DNA of 64,000 bases from Warburgia ugandensis (Eukaryota > Streptophyta > Magnoliopsida > Canellales > Canellaceae). The stretch spans positions 61,348,190-61,412,189 of the forward strand of contig CP141135.1 of NCBI GenBank assembly GCA_035236585.1. The letters run 5' to 3'. This document shows, in pieces, positions 11,680 to 20,940 of the stretch (the stretch's first letter is position 1; every line of letters starts with the position of its first letter). The notes beneath the pieces were generated by a model. The model had not been told where the DNA came from. It searched no databases and was given only the letters and a program-made list of their open reading frames with translations. The translations under genes were made by a program, and so were the position numbers.

Positions 11680-12690
11680 GGAAATTGACATATATAATAG
11701 CACAGATTCTCATAGAAAGCAACATGATGAGGAATATGAGTTTTACGTGCAATACAATCATAGCAGATGAATCCTTTCTGATGATCACCATATCCTAAAA
11801 GAAATTGCTAGCTGATTGAGAAGATGGCTTATCAAGCTCAATCTAAAATGTGCAAGGGACTTGAGATTCTAAAAGAAGAGATTGGAACACTTCAAGAATG
11901 TAGGGATTCTTTATTTCAGCAACTCTATTCTGTTGAGTAGTATGAGAAAGGTTCCTGGATGAACTATGCCCTTATCACACAACAAAGATTGGAATTAGGC
12001 AGATAAGTACTCTCCCCAAGTCGAAGTGTAAAACTTTCATCATCATCATCATCAAGGCCTTATCCCAATTAGTGGTCGGCCACATGAATCTTGTTCCTCC
12101 ATTCCCCTCTATTAAGTACCATGGCTTCATTTAGTCCCAAAGTTTTTAGATCTTTTCTCACCACTTTTATCCACGTTCTTCTGGGCCTTCCCCTTGACTT
12201 TTTAGAACCTTCTACATGCATTGCCACACTCCTTCTAACAAGTGCTGTTTTAGGTCTCCTTTGGACATGTCCAAACCATCTAAGTCTAATCTCCCTCATC
12301 TTGTTACCTATTTCAGAAATTGCTTATGAATCATAGTAAAAATCGCAAAAGATAGAAAATACTTGAGACTTAAGATGCACTAGATCCAAGTATACCTGCT
12401 GCAGTCATTAATGAAGATAACAAATTACTATGACACATGCGAGATAATGGAGGTGTTGTCCAATCATTAGTATGAATTAGATCAAAAGGAGCAGCAGTTT
12501 TAATCTCATTCAATACTTGTAGCAACTTCACAAGTAGTACAACAAACATTAGAAGTAGCAGAAGGACAAACCAGAATTAATCATTGTTTTGGGTCTTTTG
12601 TCCTTCAAGTGACCTCATCAATGCTATAAAGACAATACATGATTTGCTAAAGTAATATCAAAATCACAAGGGCCAAAAAACAAGTGTTAG
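11680..12690 (-). pseudogene. Copia integrase, split by a LINE
   Basis: Upstream of the LINE the minus strand gives APFDLIHT and HLKSQVFSIF (about 12350-12540). Downstream it resumes with TTQQNRVAEIKN, LLLESQVP (about 11850-11950) and the C-terminal GYGDHQKGFICYD, KTHIPHHVAFYE (about 11710-11800). This is the copia integrase order (FDLIHxDVWG, TPQQNGVAERKNRH, GYxxxQKGYxCYDP). Stops and frameshifts are frequent. The catalytic residues could not all be placed. Confidence 0.75.
12031..12330 (-). mobile_element. RTE-type LINE, 3' end only
   Basis: The minus strand encodes MREIRLRWFGHVQRRPKTA, RGRPRRTW and ...GEWRNKIHVADH, the conserved C-terminus of plant RTE-clade LINE reverse transcriptase proteins. 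It ends with a (GAT)n tail (plus-strand CATCATCATCATCATC at about 12037) rather than poly(A). The 5' part is missing, the usual truncation on insertion. It lies inside the copia integrase, so it is younger than the copia element. Possible short target duplication TTTCA on both sides. Confidence 0.85.
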
Positions 12691-13925
12691 AAGTAGCCTG
12701 GTCAACATTCCTATCCAACTGCCTAAGCAATATGGGACTATCTTAGTCAAGTTTATCAACAGAACACTACTATACAGTTCCAACTTGAAAAGTCGATTGC
12801 TGATCTCCAGAAAGGCTACATAGATATATAGTCCTATTTATCCCGGGTTTATGAATCTACTAATAGAGCAGCTGATTTTCAATCTTTCTACTCCTCCTAG
12901 TGCTGCAGTAGAAGGCATGTTAGAGCTTCAAGAACAGCAAAAGATCCTGCAGCTCTTGATGGGTCTTCGGCAGAGTTTCCTGCTATGTTCGTTACACACT
13001 TTCTTGGATACAATGCAAGCGTAAAGCACATAGGAGGGGAGGCCATTATATACTGGTTTACTCTTCCACAGATGAAACTGCTGAGGCTGCAAGGCAGTTC
13101 TAGCAAGCATCTAAATGGTGAGATAACTTATACCATAGATATTGTCCTTTCAAAATTGTTGACTGAAGAAAATAAATAGAAAGAACAGCCTAAATTGGAT
13201 TATTCTGTTGTTCTAAAGGCCTTCTATACTCCTAAAGGTCGTGGAGCTACAACCTCTAGGGATCTTAGTAGGGTAGCGTTATCAATGCAAGGGTTTTTGG
13301 CACTTGGCTGTTAATTGTTTGATGAAGGGGAAATTTTGTAATTATTGTAGATGTACCAATCACACAATTTATGAGTTGACTCATGACCCAGAAAATAGGG
13401 CAAACAGCCTCCTGCTTCTTCCAAAACATAACATACATATACAGCAGCCTCTACGGATACTCAACTCTTCTCTCAAATCCTGTGACTACAAAGGCCATCT
13501 AATAGTTGATCCAAGTTTCATTTTAAGTGTCCTTTCTGCTACTAGGTTCTCATGTAAGTCTATCCCGATACATTCATATGCCCAGTCCCATTAGTATTTA
13601 AATTCTGGTGTATCCAATCACAAGACTGGAGTCCATAGTCATATTACCAGTGTCCAACCCTATTTGGGTCACAAGAAAATCTTAACTGCTACTGGCAATG
13701 ACTTACCTATTATAGATATTGGTTCAGTCTCATTTTCAGTTGGTCCATCCCATTCTTTCACTCTTGGCAATGTCTGCATTGTTCCTAATTATCGGCTAAC
13801 CTTATTTCTGTGGGTCAATTAATTGACAATAACTGTCTAGTTCAATTTTCTCATGATAGTTGTATTATCCTGGACCTTCAGATGGAGACGCTGATGGGAG
13901 GGGGATTAAGCCGAGAGCAATTTTG
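12690..13925 (+). pseudogene. Copia gag middle, zinc knuckle, protease region and GAG-pre-integrase, inverted
   Basis: On the plus strand, opposite to the rest of the element, this block reads AIWDYLSQVYQQNTTIQFQL (gag, 12705-12765), LQEQQKILQLLMGL (12925), FCNYCRCTNHTIYEL (damaged zinc knuckle, 13335), IDIGSVSFSVG (13720) and GQLIDNNCLVQFSHDSC (GAG-pre-integrase, 13818-13865). These are exactly the parts missing from the minus-strand copy between its gag start and its integrase, in the order expected if the segment was flipped in place. Confidence 0.75.
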
Positions 13926-14130
13926 GTTTCAACAGTACATAAATTCCACGACATTGCTTTAGCATTATAGGATCTACGCATGCAACTAGTTTGGATCCTC
14001 TAGTATGTTTTCATTGTCATCAATGTACCCAAGAAGGTTTTTCCCTTCAACAAAGAGAAGAAATTGCAACTTCCATAATGAGTAGCTTTCACCAGTAAAC
14101 TTGCTTGGCAAAATTGTTGTTTTCTCCTTG
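13890..14130 (-). pseudogene. Copia gag N-terminal part
   Basis: The minus strand reads KFTGESYSLWKLQFLLFVEG and KNLLGYID, then in another frame NAKAMSWNLCTVETKIALG. This is the gag start of copia elements (KFxGxNYxxWxFxFxLFxxG). It stops abruptly at about 13900 where the inverted block begins. Confidence 0.75.
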
Positions 14131-14759
14131 GTAACAATGAACTAACTCGCTGAGACAAATTCCATCTGTTCCTGGCTCACCAAAACCACAGTTGTGACTC
14201 AACATTTCAACTAAACCACAAGATTGCAGCTTCCAGTTCGGTTTTGCAAACCCCAAACACTTTGTGTGATAAGAACCTCAACGATATTGAATGCCCAGAA
14301 ATAATCTTAAAAAATACGTGATTCTGAACCAGCTGATGCAGTTTTTAGTAGGGTTTCACTAGAAAACAAAGCAAATAACATGGATATAGATGCTCCAACT
14401 CAAAAGCTCAAAAACCCAGATCAAATTTCTGCATAGAAAAGTTTGCAAAACTCTACAATGCGAGCTTCTAACAGATTTCTCACAGCTTCTCACAATCAGC
14501 TGGAAACCCCAGCCCTAGAAAGTCTGTTCCCAATTAAAAATCCCATATTGGAAGCTTCAAATGGGTTTAAAGAAAGCTCCAAACTAGTACCTGATGAGAT
14601 GTTTCTCAATGAAGGACTGTCCATGCTAAAAAAGTATTTCTTCCTCGAAAAAACCACACCCTGTCTCCAAAATGTGTCTTAACATTGTTGCAACCCAAAT
14701 CACATCAGAATTAACTATCTCTTCACCAAAACTAGCTTCTAGAACTCTTGCTTCAATCA
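14131..14759 (-). other. Copia leader between 5' LTR and gag
   Basis: This is noncoding sequence between the LTR and the gag start on the minus strand. Directly after the LTR it reads TGATTGAAGCAAGAG, at best a degraded primer-binding site for initiator Met tRNA. The open frames here have no family motif. Confidence 0.45.
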
Positions 14760-14948
14760 TGAGAACATACTCATGAAGAAGAAGATATTTGAGTGAAAAG
14801 CTGAAGGCTTGAATCAGCCCCCCTTCTTTATAAATTGTTTGTGCATACCCGTCCATAAACAATTAGGAGACAGGTAAAATAGTCAACAGAGAGATACATT
14901 ACATAATAAACTAGTAAATAGACTAAGAATAGTCACATCTTTCTCAGA
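14760..14948 (-). repeat. Copia 5' LTR
   Basis: On the minus strand it starts TCTGAGAAAGATGTGACTAT and ends ATGTTCTCA. It aligns along its length with the 3' copy (ACTATTCT, TTATGTA, TCCTAATTGT, CAAAT...TCTTC). The first dinucleotide has mutated from TG to TC. Length 189 bases. Confidence 0.8.
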
Positions 14949-14953
14949 GTTAA

Positions 14954-15837
14954 GATATATTAGAGTTTCATGAAATTTTATCAAGACTTTTTCCATTTAT
15001 TTTTTAGTAGCACTTGTATGGTGGAAGCAATTTGGGAATGATTTCTGCTAATTCTAGATGCTGCTAAAAGGATTTTGTATCAAAATTGTAATTTGGTGGG
15101 ATGTGAATGGAACTAAAGTGCTTCAAATATATGCAGTACTAATAAAGAATAAACTAAAGCTTTAGGAATTGCAAGATCTGCCATTCAAAGTCAAACACTG
15201 CAACCCTAAGTTTGAAGAAAAACTAGATTTTTCAGTGTTTTGGTCATGAATTTTTACCATACCCCAAAGTTTGAAGGAAGCCTTAACATATTCTGTTAAG
15301 ATATATAAAAAGACATCATGAAAGTATCATAGAGCTCCTCCACCTTGAAAGATTTTATGTGACACAGGAGGTACTTTACAAGTTGGTGTCATTAGAGCAA
15401 GGATGATTTCAGCTAACAATTTATAGAACAACAAAGGGTTACTGCTAAAAGAGGAGGCTGAAGAGAGTGGGATTGGAAGTTGGAACTAACAATAGTGGAG
15501 ATGACAAAGGTAAATTGAAGACTATGTTTTAGGTATATACGAAAACAGATTGAAAAGATATACTTAAAATTTCACTATGATATTTATTGGGATATTTATA
15601 TGCACTACTTAGTTTCTCTTCCTCTTTATACTTTATTTCTTTCACACTTAGTTTCTCTTCCATTTTATACTCTATTACTATGAAGTGTGAACTATGATAT
15701 TGTTTAGGTCAAGAACAAGCGATTTCATTATCCTACCATGTGATGAACATTTATACTGGAGCAAGATATCACAAGGTTCTCCAAATGCCTCTCATTTTTT
15801 ATATAGCCAAAATGAGAGACAAGTAAGAAAATAAAAC
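14954..15837. other. PLD intron 7, nothing recognised
   Basis: AT-rich intron sequence right of the copia element. A TTTC/ACTTAGTTTCTCTTCC stretch is repeated twice near 15607-15665. No coding motif is seen. Confidence 0.5.
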
Positions 15838-15986
15838 CTGCCAGTATGGGATTTCTTGTACTGCAGAACTAGTTGGAACACCTTCTGGCCACATTGGCAC
15901 TACCATGTACACTGTAAAACGTTCATTTGCACTGATTTTGCTAGCAATCTTCAAGGCCAATTCCATGGGCACTAAATTGTCAGCAC
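15838..15986 (-). CDS. PLD exon 7
   Basis: The exon has 149 bases. It completes the split Gly and reads [18 protein letters not shown], then [22 protein letters not shown]. Acceptor TAAGCAG, donor CAG/GTTTTA. It is intact. Confidence 0.92.
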
Positions 15987-16900
15987 CTGCTTAAAGAAGA
16001 CCAAAATTATAACTTCAAATTTTGATACAGGAATAAGCCAACTGAACTCATCATTTGGAAATTTCAGAAAGGATTCTTCAGGAGTAATGAAGCCTAGTGA
16101 TGGAGTCTAGCATTTGCAAACACTAGAATTAGAAATCACGTGAAGGCAGAGGAAGAGTCACAATAATGAGACCATAAAATATGCTTCATTGAGACTACTA
16201 TGCGTGTCACAAGGAGCAAGTTCTCTCTAATCTTCGGTAGATAAACCGAGGAAGCAATCCTAGAAACCACATCCATAGACAGCATGATAAATATATTTCA
16301 GAACATATCAAAGGCTTCATGAGAGCTGCCAAGACATCTCAGATTGCAAATCTAACACAACAGATTAACAGAGAGAATAAATTAAATAAATAATGGAAGG
16401 AGTTGAAAACCATCACAAGCAACCTCTTCCATTTCAATGAGAGCAACTAATAGCACTAGCTCTCTAATTTCCTCCATCAGATAGACAAGACTAATCCTTT
16501 CTAACCAAGTTTGACAAAACCTTAACCACAAATGAAGGAGTTACTTATGAACTTTTTAAGAGTGGGTACCAACATTAATCAATCAGACACTCAGTCGCTA
16601 GACATCCCAGCAGAGGTTGGCACTTGAACATAGACATGGATCACATAATTAACACATAGAGAGAAGGATAAAAATACAGGGACCAAAAATTAGCAGAAGA
16701 AGATTTTTTAAACGGAAGATCTGGTGACCAGAAGTATTTTCTTAGTGCATAAATCTATAGAACCGAGATATGATTAATCTCAAAAAACATATATAATAGG
16801 TCAATCAACAGATTTAGTACAGCTCTTAAGAAACCAATAAGTTTCCCACGCATCTACAACCAAGCAAGAAAACTTAAGAAACAAAATCAGGGATCTTTTA
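15987..16900. other. PLD intron 6, noncoding part
   Basis: No coding motif or repeat boundary was recognised on either strand. Confidence 0.5.
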
Positions 16901-17547
16901 GGCTACTGCTATGGTTGGAGCATTATACTAGCTGGCACTCACGACATCTGATATACAGTGAATCAGGTATATCAATATTTACATGATCCTAGAGATGAGC
17001 ATCTAAAGGCTGGCAAAAGGACCACATGGATATCTCAGAGGGACACTAAATGTGGAACTGCTTTACAGACCATATCACCAGGGTCTGAGCATACAATGAT
17101 TTTCAGACACTGATAGCAGTGGCAATCCAGAAAAGTAGATCAGTTACACTAACAAGGCCCTTTATTTTCCTAAATGGATGTCTTATCTCATGGAGCAGCA
17201 AGAAGCACACGGCTGCCACCATATCTTACACAGAAGCAGAAAACAGAGTCATGGACTCCAGGACAACATCTTTCATCAGATCAACAACAAGTCACACTCA
17301 TAATCTCTATACACTATCAATCAAAGTGCAAAGCTATCCCACAACCCAGTATTTCATGTAATGAAAAAAGCAGCTGGAGCTGAATTGCAACCTCATTGTA
17401 CAAAAATTACTACAAGATAGATCCACAGGATGCAGCAAGCAAGGTGCAAGTAGCTGATATACTCATAAAGGCCCAAGTAACAGAAGGACATCACTATTTG
17501 ATGGTTAAGTTAAGCAAGACAGACATCAAATGATTAGGTTGAGGAGG
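16900..17547 (+). mobile_element. Copia retrotransposon fragment: RNase H to polypurine tract
   Basis: The plus strand has IFLNGCLISWSSKKHTAAT and SYTEAENRVM (17166-17255), matching the copia block LxGxLISWxSKKQxTVSRSSxEAEYRA. Upstream (16930-17040) the VNQVSQYMHDP-type block is visible with frameshifts. Downstream ADILIKAQVTEGHHYLMVKL (17455-17510) matches the ADxLTKxL end of pol. A purine tract GAGGAGGG then TGAGAATT (about 17547) suggests a 3' LTR start. This fragment is in the opposite orientation to the gene. It is heavily decayed. Confidence 0.75.
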
Positions 17548-17612
17548 GTTGAGAATTATACCCTTTATAGTCATTGATTATACATAACTTGGGAAATGTA
17601 AGCTGCTACCTT

Positions 17613-18560
17613 TCAAATGTCCATATGAGTCTGTGAGAATATGATTCAAAAGGATGTCCACTTCTTTCAAAGGCCTAAAAAATAGACCTTTCAATTTCCA
17701 TTTGGAAAAATAATTGTCGCTACAGGTCTGAGAAAAGACTTTCACAGTCAGATTTGAGGATTTAGGACTGAAGTTCCACTTGACTTCAATAATCTCAGGT
17801 TATTTGTTATATAGTTATGTACTTCCTTTTAATGATGATTCTCTGCTGATGCATAGTTGAAAGACCAAGTCATTAAAGCTATAGAGAACTAAATAATCAA
17901 ATGAAATATAACCTTGAGTTTTATATCATAATAGATACATGTTTGAATGCTACTTCAAACTTTGAATTGTCAATGCCCAATTTGTAGATGATAGAAGTCA
18001 AATGTCAGTATGAGATAATCATTCAGAAGGAGAAATGCACTTGTTGGTGTTTCAAAGGTCTTAAAAATGGACCTTTCCATTTCAAAAAAAAGCCTTCCAC
18101 TACAGGTATAAAGATAGACCTCCAAAGTTCACATTTGAAGGTTTTAAAGCTGAAATTCCACTTAACTACATTTTTCTTTTGGTTATTTGTGACGTAGTCA
18201 TGTACTTCCTTACAATAATGAATATTTTTGTATGGACAATCTGTAGACAAGTCATTAAAAGTATTGAAAAGGGCAACCCCGGGGCACTAAGCTCCCATGT
18301 ATATGTGGTCTGGGGAAGGGACGGACCATAAGGGTTTATAGTACGGAGCCTTACCTTGCATTTTTTGCAAGAGGCTGTTTCCACGCCTTGAACCCGCGAC
18401 CTCAAAGTCACACAGCGACAGCTTCACTGTTACACCAAGGCTCCCCTTCAAGTCATAAATAGTATATAGAAGTAAAATATCAAATATATGATAAATTTCA
18501 GCCATATATCATAGTAAATATATGTTTGGCTATAAGTTCAAACTGCAAATTGCCAATATC
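17613..18560. repeat. Tandem duplication, second copy split by a SINE
   Basis: Two diverged copies, about 17613-17995 and 17996-18560, share TCAAATGTC-ATATGAG, CTTTCAAAGG, ATGGACCTTTC, CACTACAGGT, GTTCCACTT and TCATGTACTTCCTT in order. The second copy contains a SINE at 18262-18446, so the duplication predates that SINE. Each copy may be a derivative of one LTR. Confidence 0.7.
18262..18446 (-). mobile_element. Au-like SINE
   Basis: The minus strand starts GGGGAGCCTTGGTGTAAC (A-box region), has a B box GAGGTCGCGGGTTCAAGGCG, then GGAAACAGCCTCTTGCA and CCTTATGGTCCGTCCCTTCC, and ends GGGTTGCCCTTTT. This is the layout of the angiosperm Au SINE, derived from a tRNA. Imperfect flanking repeats (TTTATGACTTG and TTTAATGACTTG) look like the target duplication. 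Confidence 0.9.
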
Positions 18561-18752
18561 CAACTGTTTAAAGTTCTTATGGAATGATAGGAATTAAGAA
18601 GTTTGATGTACACTACAATCCATGATCCAATTCTATGATTTGATTCAACCACCCACCATAGTTAGTCAAGTGCAAGTGTAGACTCTAGCACTATATGTTT
18701 TCAATCTTTAGTTTTGTTTCCCTTTTCAATAATCATATGTTTTCTATCTTAA

Positions 18753-18929
18753 GAAGGGGAGCCTTCGCACAGCGGTAAAAGTTGTTGTCATGTGACCTTG
18801 AGGTCACAGGTTCAAGACGTGGAATCAGCCCCTTGCAAAATGCAAGGTAAGGCCGCCCACTCCACATAGGCGGGAGCTTCGTGCACTGAGGCTGTGCACC
18901 AACCCGACCCCCCCCCCCCCCCCACCCCC
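18753..18929 (+). mobile_element. Au-like SINE with 18-bp target duplication
   Basis: The plus strand has GGGGAGCCTTCGCACAGCGG, the B box GAGGTCACAGGTTCAAGACG and GTGGAATCAGCCCCTTGCAA, and ends in a run of about 17 C. An identical 18-base sequence CATATGTTTTCTATCTTA flanks it at 18735-18752 and 18930-18947, proving the insertion limits. The middle GTGGTCCG part is partly deleted. Confidence 0.93.
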
Positions 18930-18947
18930 CATATGTTTTCTATCTTA

Positions 18948-19493
18948 CATGGATAAAAACATTTTAACAAATACAATATGGTAAATTATGAGCACTGACT
19001 CAACTGAAGTGAATTGAACAATTTGATCCAACGGGCAAAGTTTGATCTGTATTTTGTTTTCTCTCAAATCATTCTCTGTAATCCCTCAAAACACCTCGGT
19101 TTGTAGGTAAATTTTTCTTTCCTCATTAAAATTTTTAAGTTGCCATTCCGAAAAAGAAGAAGAAATCAACTAAAGAGAGTCACCATTGTGAAATACAACC
19201 TCCACAAAGAATAGTCTACATATAAAGTTATTTTTTGTTCTAGGAATGGATACAGTAAGCAACACCAACTAAAGCGGGTGAAGGGGAAAAAAAATATAGA
19301 TCACAAAATTTCTTACCAGAAAAGAAATGATGAGGAACAAAATTATCTTTGGAATCGTTAGATGGGGATAGATAAAAATTCATTTACATGAAAAAACAAA
19401 TTTAAGTAGTAAATTTGATGAAAGGTTATACTAGAAGTGCACTGCATTGATAATTTATAAATGGCAGTTGTAATGGCCGGAGAATTTATGGAC
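18948..19493. other. PLD intron 6 right end, nothing recognised
   Basis: AT-rich intron sequence with no motif or repeat pair seen. Confidence 0.5.
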
Positions 19494-19641
19494 CTGTATT
19501 TTTGTACGATGGCCAGGAATAAGAAGATCCAATGAAGTACTGGTTCTCGATGTAAATAAAGTGCTGGGCGGATCTTATTGCCTTCACATAAGCCACATGT
19601 ATGCTCTTGTCTATTTTCAAGTTCTTTGTGCAAACAAGATT
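19494..19641 (-). CDS. PLD exon 6: IENQYF block
   Basis: The exon has 148 bases, entering in phase 0 and leaving with one base of a split Gly codon. It reads [14 protein letters not shown], then [19 protein letters not shown], the block conserved in all plant PLDs that supports the active site. The donor is ACAG/GTCCAT. It is intact. Confidence 0.92.
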
Positions 19642-19773
19642 CTGCAGAAAAGGGGATCCATATAGAAGGCCATAGTATTATATCTACATAGACTTTCCAG
19701 AAGAAACTCAGAAGTTAAGCCTATAAAGTACAGAATGAATGGAGATATGGTGCCTCAGAGTATTCTTCCAAAC

Positions 19774-19842
19774 CTTTGCCTGAGCTTCTTGAACAGCTTT
19801 TGGGAATCCTTTAACTGATCCAGAATCAATTGATCGGAACAC
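19774..19842 (-). CDS. PLD exon 5
   Basis: This short exon of 23 codons reads VFRSIDSGSVKGFPKAVQEA and joins directly to exon 4 (HVQ/VFRS) and exon 6. The acceptor is TTGTTAG and the donor is AAAG/GTTTGG. It is intact. Confidence 0.9.
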
Positions 19843-19950
19843 CTAACAAAGCAGGAGAAACTACAGGTTCAAAATTTATAATGGACCTTCATTCAGAAGA
19901 AAACAAAGAACAACGCACCTAGTGCTACCCAGAGAATTTCTAATTCCTAC

Positions 19951-20214
19951 CTGAACATGCCAATTTTCTTCGAGATCTTGTTCACTGTTATCATGTGAAT
20001 CATAATCATCAGAAGAGGGAGTCAGTATCCATGAAATGCGTTCTAGCTTTATTAAAGAATCATCATGCCAATGTGTAACTTTTCTCCCAAGATCTCGCCA
20101 ATTTGTAGCTTTTTTCCACCTTTGCTCAAAATTTATCACTATATCATGTGCAGCAGGCCCGTCTATTTTACAGTGTAAATCATGCCATGGCTGCCGTGGA
20201 CCTTTGCAACGAGA
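19951..20214 (-). CDS. PLD exon 4
   Basis: The exon has 88 codons, phase 0, from a GTACAG acceptor to CAG/GTAGGA. It reads KGPRQPWHDLHCKIDGPAAH, VINFEQRWKKATNW, THWHDDSLIKLERISWIL and ENWHVQ. These are conserved central PLD blocks. It is intact. Confidence 0.92.
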
Positions 20215-20940
20215 CTGTACATATCATTACAGATAAAGAGTAGTCAAGAGTCAATTACATAAGGTAATCCAACTGCACAGATTTAGTTCCTTTTTTTCTG
20301 ATGGCGGGTGTTAAACTTCACCAATTTCGTTTGAAGCCAAGGGTTGCACATATTACCTTGGCCAAGAAGAATATTAGAAAGTAGAGATACTAAAAAGTTA
20401 ATCACTTCATGATAAAAAAAAAAGTAGAACCATGTAACACCATAATAACATGGACATCTCCATATTCACTTGATGAGATACTGAACATAATAGTGAATAG
20501 TAATGTACACCTATTCTAAAGGCATTTCACATACATGGCATGTTGGAAAACATTTCTCTTCATCTCTCTGCAAAGTTATCTATCTCTGCCTTCCCCATTT
20601 TTGAACCCAGCACCAAATTTAGAACAAGATTGTAAAAGTGAATAAACAAATGGTCTTGAATCTAAACTACGGAAAACAATAAAATAGATATATTCGTGCA
20701 AAGAATTTGAAACCAAATCCATTCTCCCCCAACAAAAATATCATCAATTCTCTCTCTCGTTTATTGATGGAGAGCTAAAGAATATAAAAAGCTTCGACTA
20801 CAGAAATATGATACAGTGAATGAGCTACAGTATTTTTGCTACAGTGTCAGCAGCATTTTAGCGTTGCTATCAGTTTTATTTGTTCATTATGGGTCCAAGT
20901 TGGTAATAAAGCTGCAGGTGAGTGTTTCTAGAAGTTAGGC

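Larger units (their letters stand above)
9786..14948 (-). mobile_element. Ty1/copia retrotransposon, full length but rearranged
   Basis: Two similar short LTRs (9786-9969 and 14760-14948) bound this 5.16 kb element in PLD intron 7. Directly outside both lies GTTAA (9781-9785 and 14949-14953), the 5-bp target duplication. On the minus strand the order is 5' LTR, gag start, an inverted block, integrase, reverse transcriptase, RNase H, polypurine tract (TTTGAGGGG) and 3' LTR. A LINE sits within integrase at about 12031-12330. Stops and a changed catalytic Asp show it is dead. The LTRs differ at many positions, so the insertion is not young. Confidence 0.85.

Noticed and set aside
12091..12336. 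Plus-strand frame over the LINE (and the one at 23319-23684)
   Set aside because: Both are antisense to the LINE protein, and the minus-strand reading has clear family motifs.
18370..18446. tRNA-like A and B boxes on the minus strand
   Set aside because: They are the tRNA-derived head of a SINE. No cloverleaf acceptor stem could be formed.
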